From Paraphaeosphaeria minitans (Eukaryota; Ascomycota; Dothideomycetes; Pleosporales; Didymosphaeriaceae): a DNA stretch of 64,000 nt. The translations under genes and the position numbers were made by a program. The notes beneath the pieces were generated by a model. The model worked only from the letters and a program-made list of their open reading frames with translations, was not told the origin of the DNA and made no database searches. Shown here piece by piece: positions 23,872-35,403 of the stretch; positions within the stretch are counted from its first letter, which is position 1; every line of letters starts with the position of its first letter. The DNA lies in NCBI GenBank assembly GCA_015832175.1, contig WJXW01000004.1:1426001-1490000 (forward strand), given 5' to 3'.

Positions 23872-24320
23872 ATGTCTACAAATTCGCAAGAGGAGTCACC
23901 GAGATCATCAGATGATGGGCATAGCCTCCATTCCGTGAGTCAACGGAGCCTGGAGGATGTAGGATCGTCCGATTCGAACTTTTCGTTCTCCGATTCGGAC
24001 TTTTCGTCCCCCTCCGATTCAGAAAGATACATTGAAGAAGTTGACAACACAGGGAGAGTGTATGGTACGTATCCCTGAAGCTTTGTAAGTCACGCGCTGA
24101 CGCAAGCACAGAGAACCATCCAGACGCATATGACACGAACCTGGGTCCGGGAAAGCACGTAACATCGAGGGACCCGGAAGAATATGTAGCGGACATGACC
24201 GCGCCGGGAAGGGAGGCGGCAGAACGAGCATCGACGTCGACCGACCAGCCTGCCACCCAGGAGTCGCAGCAGCCGACCACCCAGGAGTCGCAGCAGCCTA
24301 CCACCCAGGAGTCGCAGTAG
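23872..24320 (+). CDS. Small hypothetical protein with tandem repeat tail
   Basis: Not recognised. Two exons, 23872-24064 and 24112-24320 (GTACGT to ACAG, phase 1), give 133 residues. The start chosen is MSTNSQEESPRSSDD; an upstream in-frame ATG at 23743 would add 43 residues. The N-terminal half is Ser/Asp/Glu-rich. A conserved-looking centre spans the junction (NTGRVYENHPDAYDTNLGPG) and continues RDPEEYVADM. The C-terminus has three copies of an 8-residue unit QPTTQESQ (24-nt DNA repeat; the first copy is QPATQESQ), ending in the stop. Composition suggests an intrinsically disordered protein. GRVYENHPDAY is faintly like the N-terminus of LaeA-type methyltransferases, but no methyltransferase domain follows. 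Confidence 0.6.
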
Positions 24321-25572
24321 CCAGATCCAAGCTCCGCCTCATCCTAGATTGTATCGAGGACTAGATCCGGTACTTATATTGGTCGTCTGAGTTCTAGAAG
24401 TTGTATGTGGAAGGCTTGATACCGTGTCCTAGGAACAATCGTTTGGCGATATGTAGATGTTTGCTTCTTAGATAGTGTCAAATACTCCGGGTATTATTCC
24501 CTTATCATTCTTGTGTGCTCAAACCTGCAACACTGACTTTCTCTAAGCCAGTTCGTACTGGATCCTTGCCCTTGCATGAAAACTCAAGCCGGTGACATAG
24601 GCTTGCAACTAGGAAAGGCTGAATTCGTAAAACCTCTAACATGTGTAGGCGGTTCCTCGAGCTATATGTCTTGATGCTAGATAGATTAGCATAGCTCAAG
24701 TACTAGATTTCCTACATACCTACGTAGGCCAGAACGACAATTGAAACGAAACGAAGTATCCAGCCTTAAAGATAGCAGAAAACATATTACTTTACTATAA
24801 TTATAGTACGCTAATAATGGGAAATACGAGCTTCTTCTCAAAAGCCTCTTGCGCTAACTCTAACCTACTGCCTATTATGTGTAAGTCCTATTTACCATTC
24901 ACCACTCACCATTCACCATTCAACATTAACTATTCATCTTCACCACGAACCCCCTACCAAGAGCCATACAAGACTCACAAGCTAGAAGCGCATTCACACA
25001 TACTATACAGAACTCGTGCTGCTTAATCTACCCACCACCCGCATCCGCATCCGCATACACACCCCTCAAAATATACAATACACCACCAGGACCATGGCCT
25101 CCTCAAATAGCAATACCACCGATTCTCCCCCGGATACCTCGACTACATCCACCTCAACCGTCACAACCTTCAGTGAGTCCCATCAGCCCATCTTCCCCCT
25201 AACTTCGTCCCATCCCATCTTATGACAGACCAACACCGGCCTGTCAAAGCCAAAGACGGTCGACTATGTTAGGGGCTTCCTGGAGCGTATGACTGCTATT
25301 ACGAATCGGTCCAGAGCAGCAGGGCATCCTGGGGGTACTGCTGCGTGTTTTCGTCAATACGGGAAATACTTGCTACCGATTACCTATTCTTTGGTCCTTG
25401 CTGTTTGGAATGCACCCAGCGAGGTCCCAGGAAACGCGACAACGTCATTGACGCTAGCGGTGTCCCTGCATCCGTGCCAAGATCCGGGGTCCACCAAACA
25501 CCTTCCCAAGCCGCGCCCACAAACTGCAATTGCCCCTTCATCCTCGACGCAAATCCACGAACGCCTGCCAAC
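24321..25572. other. Intergenic, possible tiny spliced ORF
   Basis: Mostly AT-richer non-coding DNA with CACCATTCACCATTCA-type short repeats near 24893-24935 and a CCTACGTAGG palindrome near 24719. An ATG at 25094 opens a Ser/Thr-rich frame that could splice (GTGAGT to ATGACAG) and stop at 25270-25272 after about 40 codons. A different frame, 25279-25576, is open but anonymous. Neither is strong enough to call. Confidence 0.35.
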
Positions 25573-25968
25573 ATGACCGCCCCCTCGCCCCTCCCGACAT
25601 ATCTTTACAAGATCCTGCCCTCCGCCCCATCCTCCCCTCTTCCCGGCCGCCTCCCGCTCTCCGACCTCGATAAGAACGACGGCTATATCCACCTCTCCAC
25701 CTCAGAACAAGTCCCCGGCACCGCAGACAAGTGGTTCAACGACTTCTCGGAGCTGTGGTTGTTGAAGATCAGATATGAGACGCTGTCGAGCGGGACGGAT
25801 GGCGATGGGGAGGTGAAGGCGGATGCGAAGGCAGAGATCAAGTGGGAGGAGGTTGGCAGAGGGGTATTCGCACACTTCTACGGCGGAGACCTTGGGCGGG
25901 GAAATGTGGAGGAAGCGTTCAAGGTGGAGAAGGGCGCGAGTTGGACCGAGTTGAAGCTTGAGTGGTGA
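25573..25968 (+). CDS. DUF952 domain protein
   Basis: Small cytosolic protein of unknown function; DUF952 proteins occur in bacteria and fungi. Seen: a single exon with start at 25573 (MTAPSPLPTYLYKI), 131 residues, the usual length for the family. Family hallmarks are the opening YLYKILP, then GRLPLSDLDKNDGYIHLSTSEQV with the His-Leu-Ser core. The hydrophobic strand ELWLLKIRYETL and the closing FAHFYGG with a C-terminal EEAFKVEKGASW also fit. The frame stays open upstream, but that Cys/Pro-rich extension is unlike the family. Confidence 0.85.
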   Translation: MTAPSPLPTYLYKILPSAPSSPLPGRLPLSDLDKNDGYIHLSTSEQVPGTADKWFNDFSELWLLKIRYETLSSGTDGDGEVKADAKAEIKWEEVGRGVFAHFYGGDLGRGNVEEAFKVEKGASWTELKLEW

Positions 25969-26700
25969 GGACAGGATTCGGGATAGGGTTTGGGAACAGA
26001 GGTCATGGTTGCCAGTCCTTGTCTTCCTGCACCGGCCATGCTCTTTTGTTAGCTTGCGTTAGCACTGTCCACCACCAGAGCACCGCGATGTATAAAGACA
26101 ATCTCTTACCCAGGTAATTGAGAGCCGGCGTGCTTGCCGCAGGAAACGCCAGTAGCTCCAATGAGAACACCAAGTCGGGCAGCATGGGCAGTTGGACGAC
26201 TGCACCATTCAAAGCACCATACGACGACTTCAAATCTAAACAGTCGCGCAAATGATGCCGTCCAATAGGTACTAAGCAAGCCATCCACCGCATGCACCTC
26301 CACCAACGCATTGACGCATGACGATGCACCCCTCCAAGCGAGCGATCACAATCTCTCCGTCACCCTCCCCAGATATCGCATTCTTGTTCGCTGCCCAGGA
26401 ACCACCCATCACTCTTCCTGAGGCCACCGCCAAGCACCTAGGTCTCGGTTGAAACACCGTCCCTCTTCTCATAAATTGGCGCACCCCGGCAAAGCACGCG
26501 CTTGAAACACGACACTCCAAACATCAGGAAACGCCCCGCTGTCTGCGTTTCGCGACTGCGTGGATGAGCGCTCGAGCTGGGAAATATGTGCATGCCGCTA
26601 AGATAACGGCCAGTGACGGCAGCTTTTCGTTTGATTCAAGAGGTGCTAGGACCCACAGTGGGAGATCACCCCGGTGAAACGGAATTTTTGGATAGAGATG
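25969..26700. other. Intergenic, no gene seen
   Basis: About 730 bases between the DUF952 gene and the promoter of the secreted protein. Open frames on both strands are short and unremarkable. Confidence 0.35.
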
Positions 26701-26713
26701 ATATCTGCAAAGA

Positions 26714-26720
26714 TATAAAG
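26714..26720 (+). promoter_or_regulatory. TATA box of the secreted-protein gene
   Basis: TATAAAG lies 170 bases upstream of the ATG at 26885. CACC repeats and a pyrimidine-rich stretch follow it, a common leader pattern of well-expressed fungal genes. Confidence 0.5.
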
Positions 26721-26884
26721 GAACAGCAGGTGCTGCGCTGCATCACCACCACCACCACCTTATGCCCACCGGTTCTTCTTTCTTTGGCTTGCGTCTTTTC
26801 TACCACCTGTGCTAGCCACAGTTCCCCCCTTCTCTGTTTTCCTTTGCTGTGCAAACATAAACTTCTACACGACACACATTCACT

Positions 26885-27496
26885 ATGCGTTTCTCCGCCT
26901 CAACAATAGTTGCGCTCGCCACCATCCTGAGCGCCGCCGAGGCACGCCCGCATAACCGCCAGGGTGCCTCAGGTCTTGTAGGAGACAACGGCAGCATCAA
27001 CCCCATCGTAGACTGGCTTTCTTCTCTGCTCGGCGCACTACCTACGGGTGGTGCTGGATCTGGCTTCCCTGGCGTCGGGGGCCGCCTTCCTGGTGAGAGC
27101 GCTGGGGGAGACGCATCTGGCGGCTTCGGCAGCTTCCCAACTGCCACTCTTGAATTTCCTTCCGGCATCTTTCCCACGGATTCTGCCACAATCCCTACGG
27201 GTGGCTCAGGCGGACCCGGCTTCGAGCTGCCCGGCTTCTTGGACACGCCCACTTCCACTTTCGAGCTGCCCGGTTTCTCCAACGCGCCTACGCCTAGCTT
27301 TGTTGCTGGGGTCTTTCCCTCAAACAGTGCGGTTCCAACAGGGGGCGTGTCGACTCCTGCGACAACTGCACTGGTGACCATGCCTACGTCCGGCGAAGAC
27401 CCATTGAGTACGGTGTCTTTCGTGTTCGCGTCCTCGAGCGCAGATAGTGGGTTTGGTGGGTTCCCCGGGTTCCCTAGATCTGGGAAGAAGGCGTAA
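26885..27496 (+). CDS. Secreted Gly/Pro/Ser-rich hypothetical protein
   Basis: Seen: an intronless 203-residue ORF. It begins with a clear signal peptide (MRFSASTIVALATILSAAEA), with cleavage likely after AEA or a few residues later; RPHNR could then be a short pro-segment. The mature part is rich in Gly, Pro, Ser, Thr and Phe with loose repeats (FPTATLEFPSGIFPTDS, GFELPGF, TFELPGFSNAPTP) and almost no Cys. It ends in the basic GFPRSGKKA. No GPI signal is evident. This resembles small secreted or cell-wall-associated proteins rather than an enzyme. Function not recognised. Confidence 0.7.
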   Translation: MRFSASTIVALATILSAAEARPHNRQGASGLVGDNGSINPIVDWLSSLLGALPTGGAGSGFPGVGGRLPGESAGGDASGGFGSFPTATLEFPSGIFPTDSATIPTGGSGGPGFELPGFLDTPTSTFELPGFSNAPTPSFVAGVFPSNSAVPTGGVSTPATTALVTMPTSGEDPLSTVSFVFASSSADSGFGGFPGFPRSGKKA

Positions 27497-28270
27497 AGGC
27501 AGATTCAACGCGTGTTATATCACCTTGTAACCCTCTGTCTAGCAGGTGAAACTCCCGCTGGCTGAGGGCGGGAAGAAGAACTAAACATGGCTTTAGCATG
27601 ACTACGACTCTTTCATTGTATGTACCAATTGCTTTCTGGCTGTCCAGTTCATTTCACTTCACTGAAGAAAACTTGTCTGAAGGACGTGTTGCTCAAACTA
27701 ATTGCGCATACCTACAATTGCAGTGTCTACATGTGTTAAACGTTGTGGTCTCAGCTATAAAGAAACTCTGCGTTCGAATCAGTTGCAGAAAAAACAACAG
27801 AAGAAGCAGCGAGTTGCGCAGAAGAGCCCCTACGTTTACGATGAACAGAAATACGCTCTGCTGCCGTAACCAAAGCTCCTTGGGCGCATCCCACCCCGAG
27901 CAGCCGTCCGCGGCACGGCACGGCACGGCACCAGCCTCCCCTCCGCTCCGCCCTCACCCGCACGAAACAAACCACCACTCCACCTCCACCTTCGCGTCCC
28001 CTTAGGCAACACAGTTCTCTGCCACATGATTGAGCGGAGACACTCAAATCGAACAATACGTAAGCATATTTTCTCCAGGTAGGATGGCCTCGCGGCGCGG
28101 TTGCAGCACCTTCCCGCACGAAATGGATAGACGACAGGAATGTTGGCATCCTGCCACGATGCTTAGGCGTGTATAAGACAGCGAGATTGCGCAGGACGCA
28201 AGACACACCGCAGTCGGCAGTCACAAGCCTTTCTATCAATACCTAAGTGACTTTGTTAAAATTCGCAATT
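27497..28270. other. Intergenic, no gene seen
   Basis: About 770 bases. A CGGCACGGCACGGCAC short tandem repeat occurs near 27909-27930. Frames on either strand lack recognisable content. Confidence 0.35.
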
Positions 28271-28942
28271 ATGCCGCTCGACCTCTCCAAGCCCGGCCCC
28301 AAAATTCACGCCGGCATCATCCTCATGGGCGAAACCGAGATCCTCGACGTCGCCCCGATTGACTTCCTGCACGCCCTCTCTCCGAAGTTCATCCACGTCC
28401 TGCCCATCCCCGACGAGCTGAAGGCGAAGGCGCTGGACATGGAGTTCCACTGGGTGACGGAGAAGGGGGATCCCGCGAGCTAGACGGCGGGTATCAGTTT
28501 GAATGCAAAAGATTCGTATGAGACGTGTCCGACGCTCGACATCGTCCTCATCGGGGCGTACTTCCCAACTTACACGCCCACCGAGACGGACCTGAATTTC
28601 ATCCGCAAGACGCACGACGACTGCGCGGCGTTTCTGACCATCTGCGGCGGCTTCCTCCCTGCGCAGCTCGCTGGCCTGCTCGCGGGTCATACCGCGACTG
28701 CTCCGCGCTTCATGCTGCCGATGCTCCGGGAGCAGGACCTGCGCACGACGTGGGTTAAGAAGCGGGCGCACCGCGATGGGAAGATCTGGACGAGCGGCAC
28801 GCTGTTGAATGGGCTGGATATGATGCGCGAGTTTGGGATGCATTATTGGCCCGAGTTGACGGCGGTAGCGGTGCCGCTTTGGGGATGGCCTGAGAGGGTC
28901 GTCGAGTATGACGGGCCGTTGGAGCAGCTGGTTGGGAGATGA
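28271..28942 (+). pseudogene. DJ-1/PfpI-family protein with one in-frame stop
   Basis: Seen: one reading frame of 224 codons from MPLDLSKPGPKIHAGIILMG to the stop at 28942, interrupted by a single TAG at 28481-28483 (GDPAS-stop-TAGISL). Downstream parts are intact: SYETCPTLDIVLIGAY, AAFLTICGGFLPAQLAGLLAG (the DJ-1 nucleophile-elbow Cys) and DGKIWTSGTLLNGLDMM. Relatives have a Lys/Leu-type residue in this loop, so the stop is a nonsense change, not an intron (no usable splice pair around it). Known DJ-1/PfpI proteins act as glyoxalases, chaperones or amidohydrolases; the substrate here is unknown. Either a young pseudogene or, less likely, a readthrough gene. Confidence 0.75.
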
Positions 28943-29405
28943 AGTGGAGTGCTGCGAAGGCGTGGGCAGAGGACGGGATAGCTGTGAAAGATCACGTCCC
29001 GTGTACTTCACCATCGTCAGGCTCGGTACACCTGTAATTCAGAAGCTGTCATACCATGCTTTCTATCGAAATAATAGCTGCTCGGTGGCTTCATCATCTC
29101 CTAGAGCAACTTTTCGGGCTATCATGTACCTCCATCTAGCTCATTTCAAGTACAAGTGTTTCATAATCGCTGCCTATGGTAGTTACTTATTCGAAACGAT
29201 GCATCTGTCGCCGAGACCAAATTTGTATTAGTGCCATGCAGATAGCCATGAGCACACGTTCACTCGCCAACCACCCTCTCATCTTTACACTTCTTGTTCG
29301 CAGCTCAACGACATTAGTTCGCACACCAAATGTGCCAATTTAGCAAAAAAATCAGATTTCGACCATTCTCCCCGTAGCACGAGTACTTACGCCCATGTGC
29401 AGTAG

Positions 29406-30838
29406 ATCAACGCCATCTCAGCATCGCGTCGAATAAAGTTGCTTTCTCTAACAATATCGCCGGAAATACGCCCAAACGAATCGCAAAGACTAAGAATTGC
29501 TACCGTCAACTCTTTAAATAGACTTCTAGGTGAAGAATTGCAGGACATGGCGGGAAATTCAAGAGCGAGAACGACCCGACGAGTAGGCGCGCCAACGAAG
29601 GAAGCTTCAACCCTTGATGTAATTGAGGCAATGCCCTCTCTGTGGAAGGAAACTCTACGTCGGCATTTCACTGAACAGCCACGAAATCATCATTTCGATC
29701 TATACATGCAAGCAATCGCCCGGTGTAAGAAAGTCATATCCTATCGCCAAGGTGACTCACCGTCTATCCCGCTGCACGAACCCTGTGTGATTGCAGCAAA
29801 CGATTAGGTTAAGAGCAAGAACCCCGGCACGCCATTGCGAAACATCATCTTCCAGTCTATGTTATATAGCACAGGCACAGGCGGCCGAAGGGCGCGCGTA
29901 GGCGCACATAATACCGTCGAGCGCACAAAAGACCTCGATATCACCATGATGCAGAACTTCTGGTCCCCAGACCCCAGCATCGACCCGGACGATATTCGTT
30001 TTGCACTGGATGTTCAAGGGTTCCAGGACACGATAGAGTGCCGCCTGCCTGATTGTGTGAAGCGCGATCTGCATTACGACGAGACGCATCTCTATCCCGC
30101 TGCCAACGTCACGCCAAAATATACGTGTGTGGATGTCCATTCTGGTAAGAAACATGAGCCCGATCAACATCTACGTGCCTAATGTGTGATAGATGGCTCT
30201 CTCCACGTCTGGACCGTGTGCGATGCGCCCAAGCTATGGTGTTCTGGCCCCCCACCGCTCCCAATCTCGCACACATCTGCGCCAGCCGCTACCGCCTCTG
30301 GGATAAGCTCAAAGGTGGACAATACGCTCTCACACAGGCAGGTGAAGGCATGTACGTTCCTCCGCGCTGGCTACACACAACCTACGCCATCGAATCGTGA
30401 ATGCCCTGCGGCTTCACATTCCCCTCCGTGGAAGGCCTCGAAGCGGCTACAGCCACCATGCAGCAGGACTTGGACGAGCGGAATCCCGGAGGCCACCCGG
30501 AACTCGAGGTGTTCACGTGGTTGCAGATCCTAAATCTGGCGGTCAGTGAGGCTTCAAACGAAGGACGCAAGCGGAAGAAGTGTTTTGATGCAATTCAAAA
30601 GACTTGCTTAAAGAAGCAGATGACCAAGGAAGACACAGAGGATGTGATAGGGCCAGAGGGCATGAATATGGTCAAGGGCATAGTGAGCGCTTTCAAAGGG
30701 GTGGGAGGCCAAATGGGCGTTGACGCAGCAATGCCGGAGCTGCCAGCAAGAGACCCGGACGCATCTTCCATTCGAGAGGGAGGCTTCCAGCCGGACAGAG
30801 CGAGCCCGACAGCGAATGGAAGTGTCGCTGCTGGATAG
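29406..30838 (+). pseudogene. JmjC/cupin-like protein, degraded
   Basis: Seen: a continuous protein-like product broken at three places. The N-terminal part (PNESQRLRIATVNSLNRLLG) runs to a TAG at 29805-29807, where relatives read through (PCVIAAND-stop-VKSKNPGTPLRN). The same frame continues to an intron (about 30144-30190, GTAAGA to ATAG). SLHVWTVCDAPKLW is then lost by a 1-base deletion near 30238. The correct frame resumes as VFWPPTAPNLAHICASRYRLWD and GMYVPPRWLHTTYAIES. A TGA at 30398-30400 interrupts it before CGFTFPSVEGLEAA. Part order is that of a fungal JmjC-like family (2OG/Fe fold), but a clear HxD metal pair is not visible. Both stops could derive from CAG or CGA by C-to-T change. 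Confidence 0.75.
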
Positions 30839-31029
30839 CAGGGGACGGGGCGACAAATGGGAAGCCGCCGTGGAGGTGGAAGGTGCCCGGAAACGGCGCC
30901 GGGGAGAGTGAAGTGTTTGGTTCGCATACTCTAGGCATTTGCGGCGAAAGATGTATTTGATAACGCAACATTTCGTTCTGTCAAAGATTTAGACTTCAGC
31001 ATATGAGCACCCTGAGCTGTAGTTTTGCT

Positions 31030-32150
<1,121 letters not shown>

Positions 32151-32994
32151 GGACTCATATGTACCGGAACAGACCAACATCAATGTGGAATACCTCTCGA
32201 ACACCTTGACCAGCCATTACTGTAAGGAATACGAATTGTGCTGCGGAGTTGCTCTTGCCCATGAACTACGCTTGGGACGCTCTCATCCGTCAAGGCTCTC
32301 GTCACTACGACTGTAGAGGTATCAGTCTACTGGTGTTGACAATCTATGAAAGTAAAGAAAGAAGACGTATTATGTGCTCACCTTAAGATCCGGAAATTGG
32401 GGTTTGGGGAGTAAGAATTCACGGAAACTGGTAGTTCTGGTCGCGACATTCGGTAAGAACTGCAACAAAAGTGTATCTTTGATCGGATCATTGCCTACAC
32501 ACATGAAGTATGCCTGGAAGGGGTGCTTATCTGAAGAGGTAGGTTGCTTCGCACGGGCTGACACTGATATCTACAATGTACATGATCTACATTCGTCCAG
32601 AAGGTGTAGTGTAGGCTCCTTACACGCGACGCGCAGTTTCTCCTATCAGTGCATCGCTTTGTGAGCGCTGCTTTCTGCCCGACGGACGGACGTTCCATTG
32701 GCATTCTAGCCACTGGGGTACATAAGCGACCTGTCGGGATGATTTATAGCGAGAGTCCTGCAAACCCCACAAGCTAGTGGGCCCGCAACGGACATTTGCA
32801 CTTTACTCGAGGCCAATTAATATGATTACGCGATGATGCTGTCCACGTGGTCAGAAGAGGCAAAGTTCCCATTGACGAAAGTTCCCGGGACTGTGAGCCA
32901 TTTGTGTATCCTGCGGTATGGTAAACCCCGAGTTGAAGTAGTTCGGTCGAAAAGAAGTTCACGCAATACGACGCCACCCGTATGTCTTTAAGAG

Positions 32995-33002
32995 TATATA
33001 AG
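32995..33002 (+). promoter_or_regulatory. TATA box of the rhamnogalacturonan acetylesterase gene
   Basis: TATATAAG sits 75 bases upstream of the ATG at 33078, a normal spacing for a regulated fungal secreted-enzyme gene. 32151-32990 otherwise holds only relic fragments and no supported gene. Confidence 0.6.
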
Positions 33003-33077
33003 ACACAAAAAATGCTCGTGGAGAAAAAACACCTAGACACGACGAACTGTGTTGATATGTGCTGTCTGACATACAAT

Positions 33078-33868
33078 ATGCGCCTTCTCGCTTCACCTTT
33101 GCTCTTTTCAGCTGCATTAGCATCGCCTCTACTTGATCGGGCGGTCAAGCCTATCTATTGGCTTCTTGCGGGCGACTCGACAACAGCATCTGGTGGTGGC
33201 TGGGGCGATGGATTCCTGAGCACGACCATTGCTTCAGGTTCTACTGGCCACAACTATGGGCACAACGGAGCTACGACTGCTTCGTTTCGCGCCGGTGGTG
33301 ACTGGGGCAAGGTTATCGCGGATGTCGGGACGTACAAGTCCAAATGCGATGTCTTCACCACGATTCAGGTAAATACACTGTAGTCCCGGCTACAGAAATA
33401 CACTGACGAACATAGTTCGGCCACAACGACCAGAAGGAGACCTCTGGCGTCACTCCAGACCAATACAAGGCGAACCTTTTGAAGTTCGCCCAGGAAGTTA
33501 CCAACGCCGGCGGTCAACCCATCCTTGTAACTCCCTTGACTCGCCGCAACTTTCAGTCGGATGGCAAAGTTCTTGAGAACCTGGCCACGCAGCGCAACAT
33601 CACCATCCAAGTTGGTACTTCGAACAACATCAAATGGATCGACCTCAACATCGTAAGCGAGAAATACGTCAACGCTATTGGCAAGACTGCAGCGAGCCAA
33701 TACAATCTTGCTTCCAATGACTGGACTCATCTGAACACATGGGGCGGTGTCGTGTTCGCAAGGATTGTGAGCGACCTGCTCGTTGAGAAGTACCCTTCGA
33801 GCTTTCAGGCCTACACTAAGCCGAACGCGACTTTAAGTGCGTTGATCAAGGCTGGAAAGCCTGCGTAG
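33078..33868 (+). CDS. Rhamnogalacturonan acetylesterase (CE12-type SGNH hydrolase)
   Basis: Extracellular esterase that removes acetyl groups from the rhamnogalacturonan I backbone of pectin. Seen: exon 1 is 33078-33368 and exon 2 is 33416-33868 (GTAAAT to CATAG, phase 0), 247 residues. Signal peptide MRLLASPLLFSAALASPL. Block I (LLAGDSTTASGGGWGDGF) carries the nucleophile Ser. GHNGATTASFRAGG is the block II region. Block III (FGHNDQKE) supplies oxyanion-hole Asn and starts right at exon 2. Block V (NDWTHLNTWGGVVFARIV) carries the catalytic Asp and His. Length matches the Aspergillus-type enzyme. It is intact although its neighbours on both sides are pseudogenes. No CBM. Confidence 0.9.
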
Positions 33869-34229
33869 AAGACTGATATGAGCATGTATGTTAGCATGGG
33901 TATAACACAGAATGGGATACTATTCCACCCATTCCGGAAGTATCTGCTGTTGGACATCATGAAATCGCTATATAGCAAGAAGCATGAACGAAAATTTGAA
34001 AAGATTTCTTTTTCCACAGAAATGTACCAAGTATGTCACTGATCCCACTTAGCATCATGGCCGCCAGACTTACTCTAGTAGCCGCCTCAGCGCCTATCGC
34101 TTTAGTTAGGGATACTTCTGCGCGTGTAAATAGCATATATGCAGCAGTTGATCCCATCACCTATGAGAGTCACGTTGTCATTCTGTAGAAGTAGGCTCCG
34201 CCTATGCTCCCAAATCTCGAAGATCTAAT

Positions 34230-34930
34230 CGAACCGCGGTCTCTCATAAAAACTTGAAATGATGGGTATTAATTGCCTCACTCCATTCATTATGACTGGG
34301 TAGTTGAAGGTTGCATTATCACGCTTCGCCTTCACCCACATGTAATCGTTTATCATCTTCTGGATCTCTTTGCCTTCTTGTGAAAAGACAAATCCTGCCT
34401 GAATGAACAGCCATTGTTACCAGTGACTAAGCATCCGTCTTCCTCATAGGGATTCAAGGCCACAAATAAAAGTACATCTGTGGAGGTGAGCTAGAAGATA
34501 CTGCTTAGGGTGATCAACTGTATTGTCACTGAACTGGAGAAGCCTGTTGAGAAGTGCGTCTATATAGTCTTGGGTTACATAAGAAAGAAGTAAGCTGAGT
34601 GGGAAGCTCGTCTCAGTCATGTGATCACCTCTTGGGTGATCGTCCTGTAGGGCCCACAGGCCCTACCCGTGTATCTCATACGCCACAACATCGTTGTAGC
34701 CAATTCCAGGGTACGAGCTCCGCAGATTATATGAAAGGTCACCATAAAACCAGAGAATGATCCAGGAGCCGTGAAGACCGAGGGCCAGATTAACCGGGCT
34801 ATACTTGTATTTGTTATGATCCAACTTGGTCAGCAGATCCTTTGGTAGTCCGTAAGAAATCCAGGACTCGCCGCATAGAGCGAGATAACTGGCCTTAGCC
34901 CCAATGTGACGGACGCGTCTTTTAACTGCT
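34230..34930 (-). pseudogene. Unidentified gene relic
   Basis: Coding-like peptides on the minus strand with stops between them: GAKASYLALCGESWISYGLP and KDLLTKLDHNKYKYSPVNLA, then GSWIILWFYGDLSYNLRSSY and PGIGYNDVVAYE near 34930-34680. A TAG follows. SFPLSLLLSYVTQDYIDALLN and, in another frame, FVALNPYEED come next. QEGKEIQKMINDYMWVKAKR and NYPVIMNGVRQLIPIISSFY precede a final TAG near 34232. The GSW / YPG / LNPY spacing is faintly like a repeat seen in uncharacterised fungal proteins, but I cannot name the family. No usable start or complete frame. 33869-34229 and 34931-35403 show nothing further. Confidence 0.5.
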
Positions 34931-35403
34931 TTTATTTTACCCAGTTATGAAGGCGGTTATAAGCATCTCGAGATGTCACGAAGCTTATATTCTTAGCCCA
35001 GTCTTCATGTGTCTATGTAAAACTCACGGTGACCGTCATTCCATTTGTGAATTACCTAAGGCTGTACCTCCTTTTCCTGGTCGCCGACGAAAAAGCCCGT
35101 GGTATGCTTGAATGCTACCTAAAATGTGTCCCATATGCTTACGTCGTTCCAAGCCTATGTTTCGGCAACGCGAACATCTAAGTAGTACCAACACGGAGCC
35201 AATAATTTTTCTGCGGTCCGAAAGCGAATTATCACTTGGACTGTGGAGTTGTTTGGTTTCTTTTTCGTTGGCTAGAGTTGTCGTCGTTGTTTCCCACAGA
35301 CTGTAAACAATACGTACATTAAAAGCGCAATTTTTTCTCGGAATTATTTCCTAACAAATTAAACAGGATTCTCGCTCCCCAGAACCTACCATAAAAGCGA
35401 TGA

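Noticed and set aside
25016..25576. Possible small spliced gene starting at 25094 and an anonymous frame before the DUF952 gene.
   Set aside because: The splice would give only about 40 residues and the second frame has no signature; not enough to call.
27765..27785. GTTCGAATC-like tRNA B box.
   Set aside because: No matching A box, acceptor stem or cloverleaf around it; no tRNA gene found in the window.
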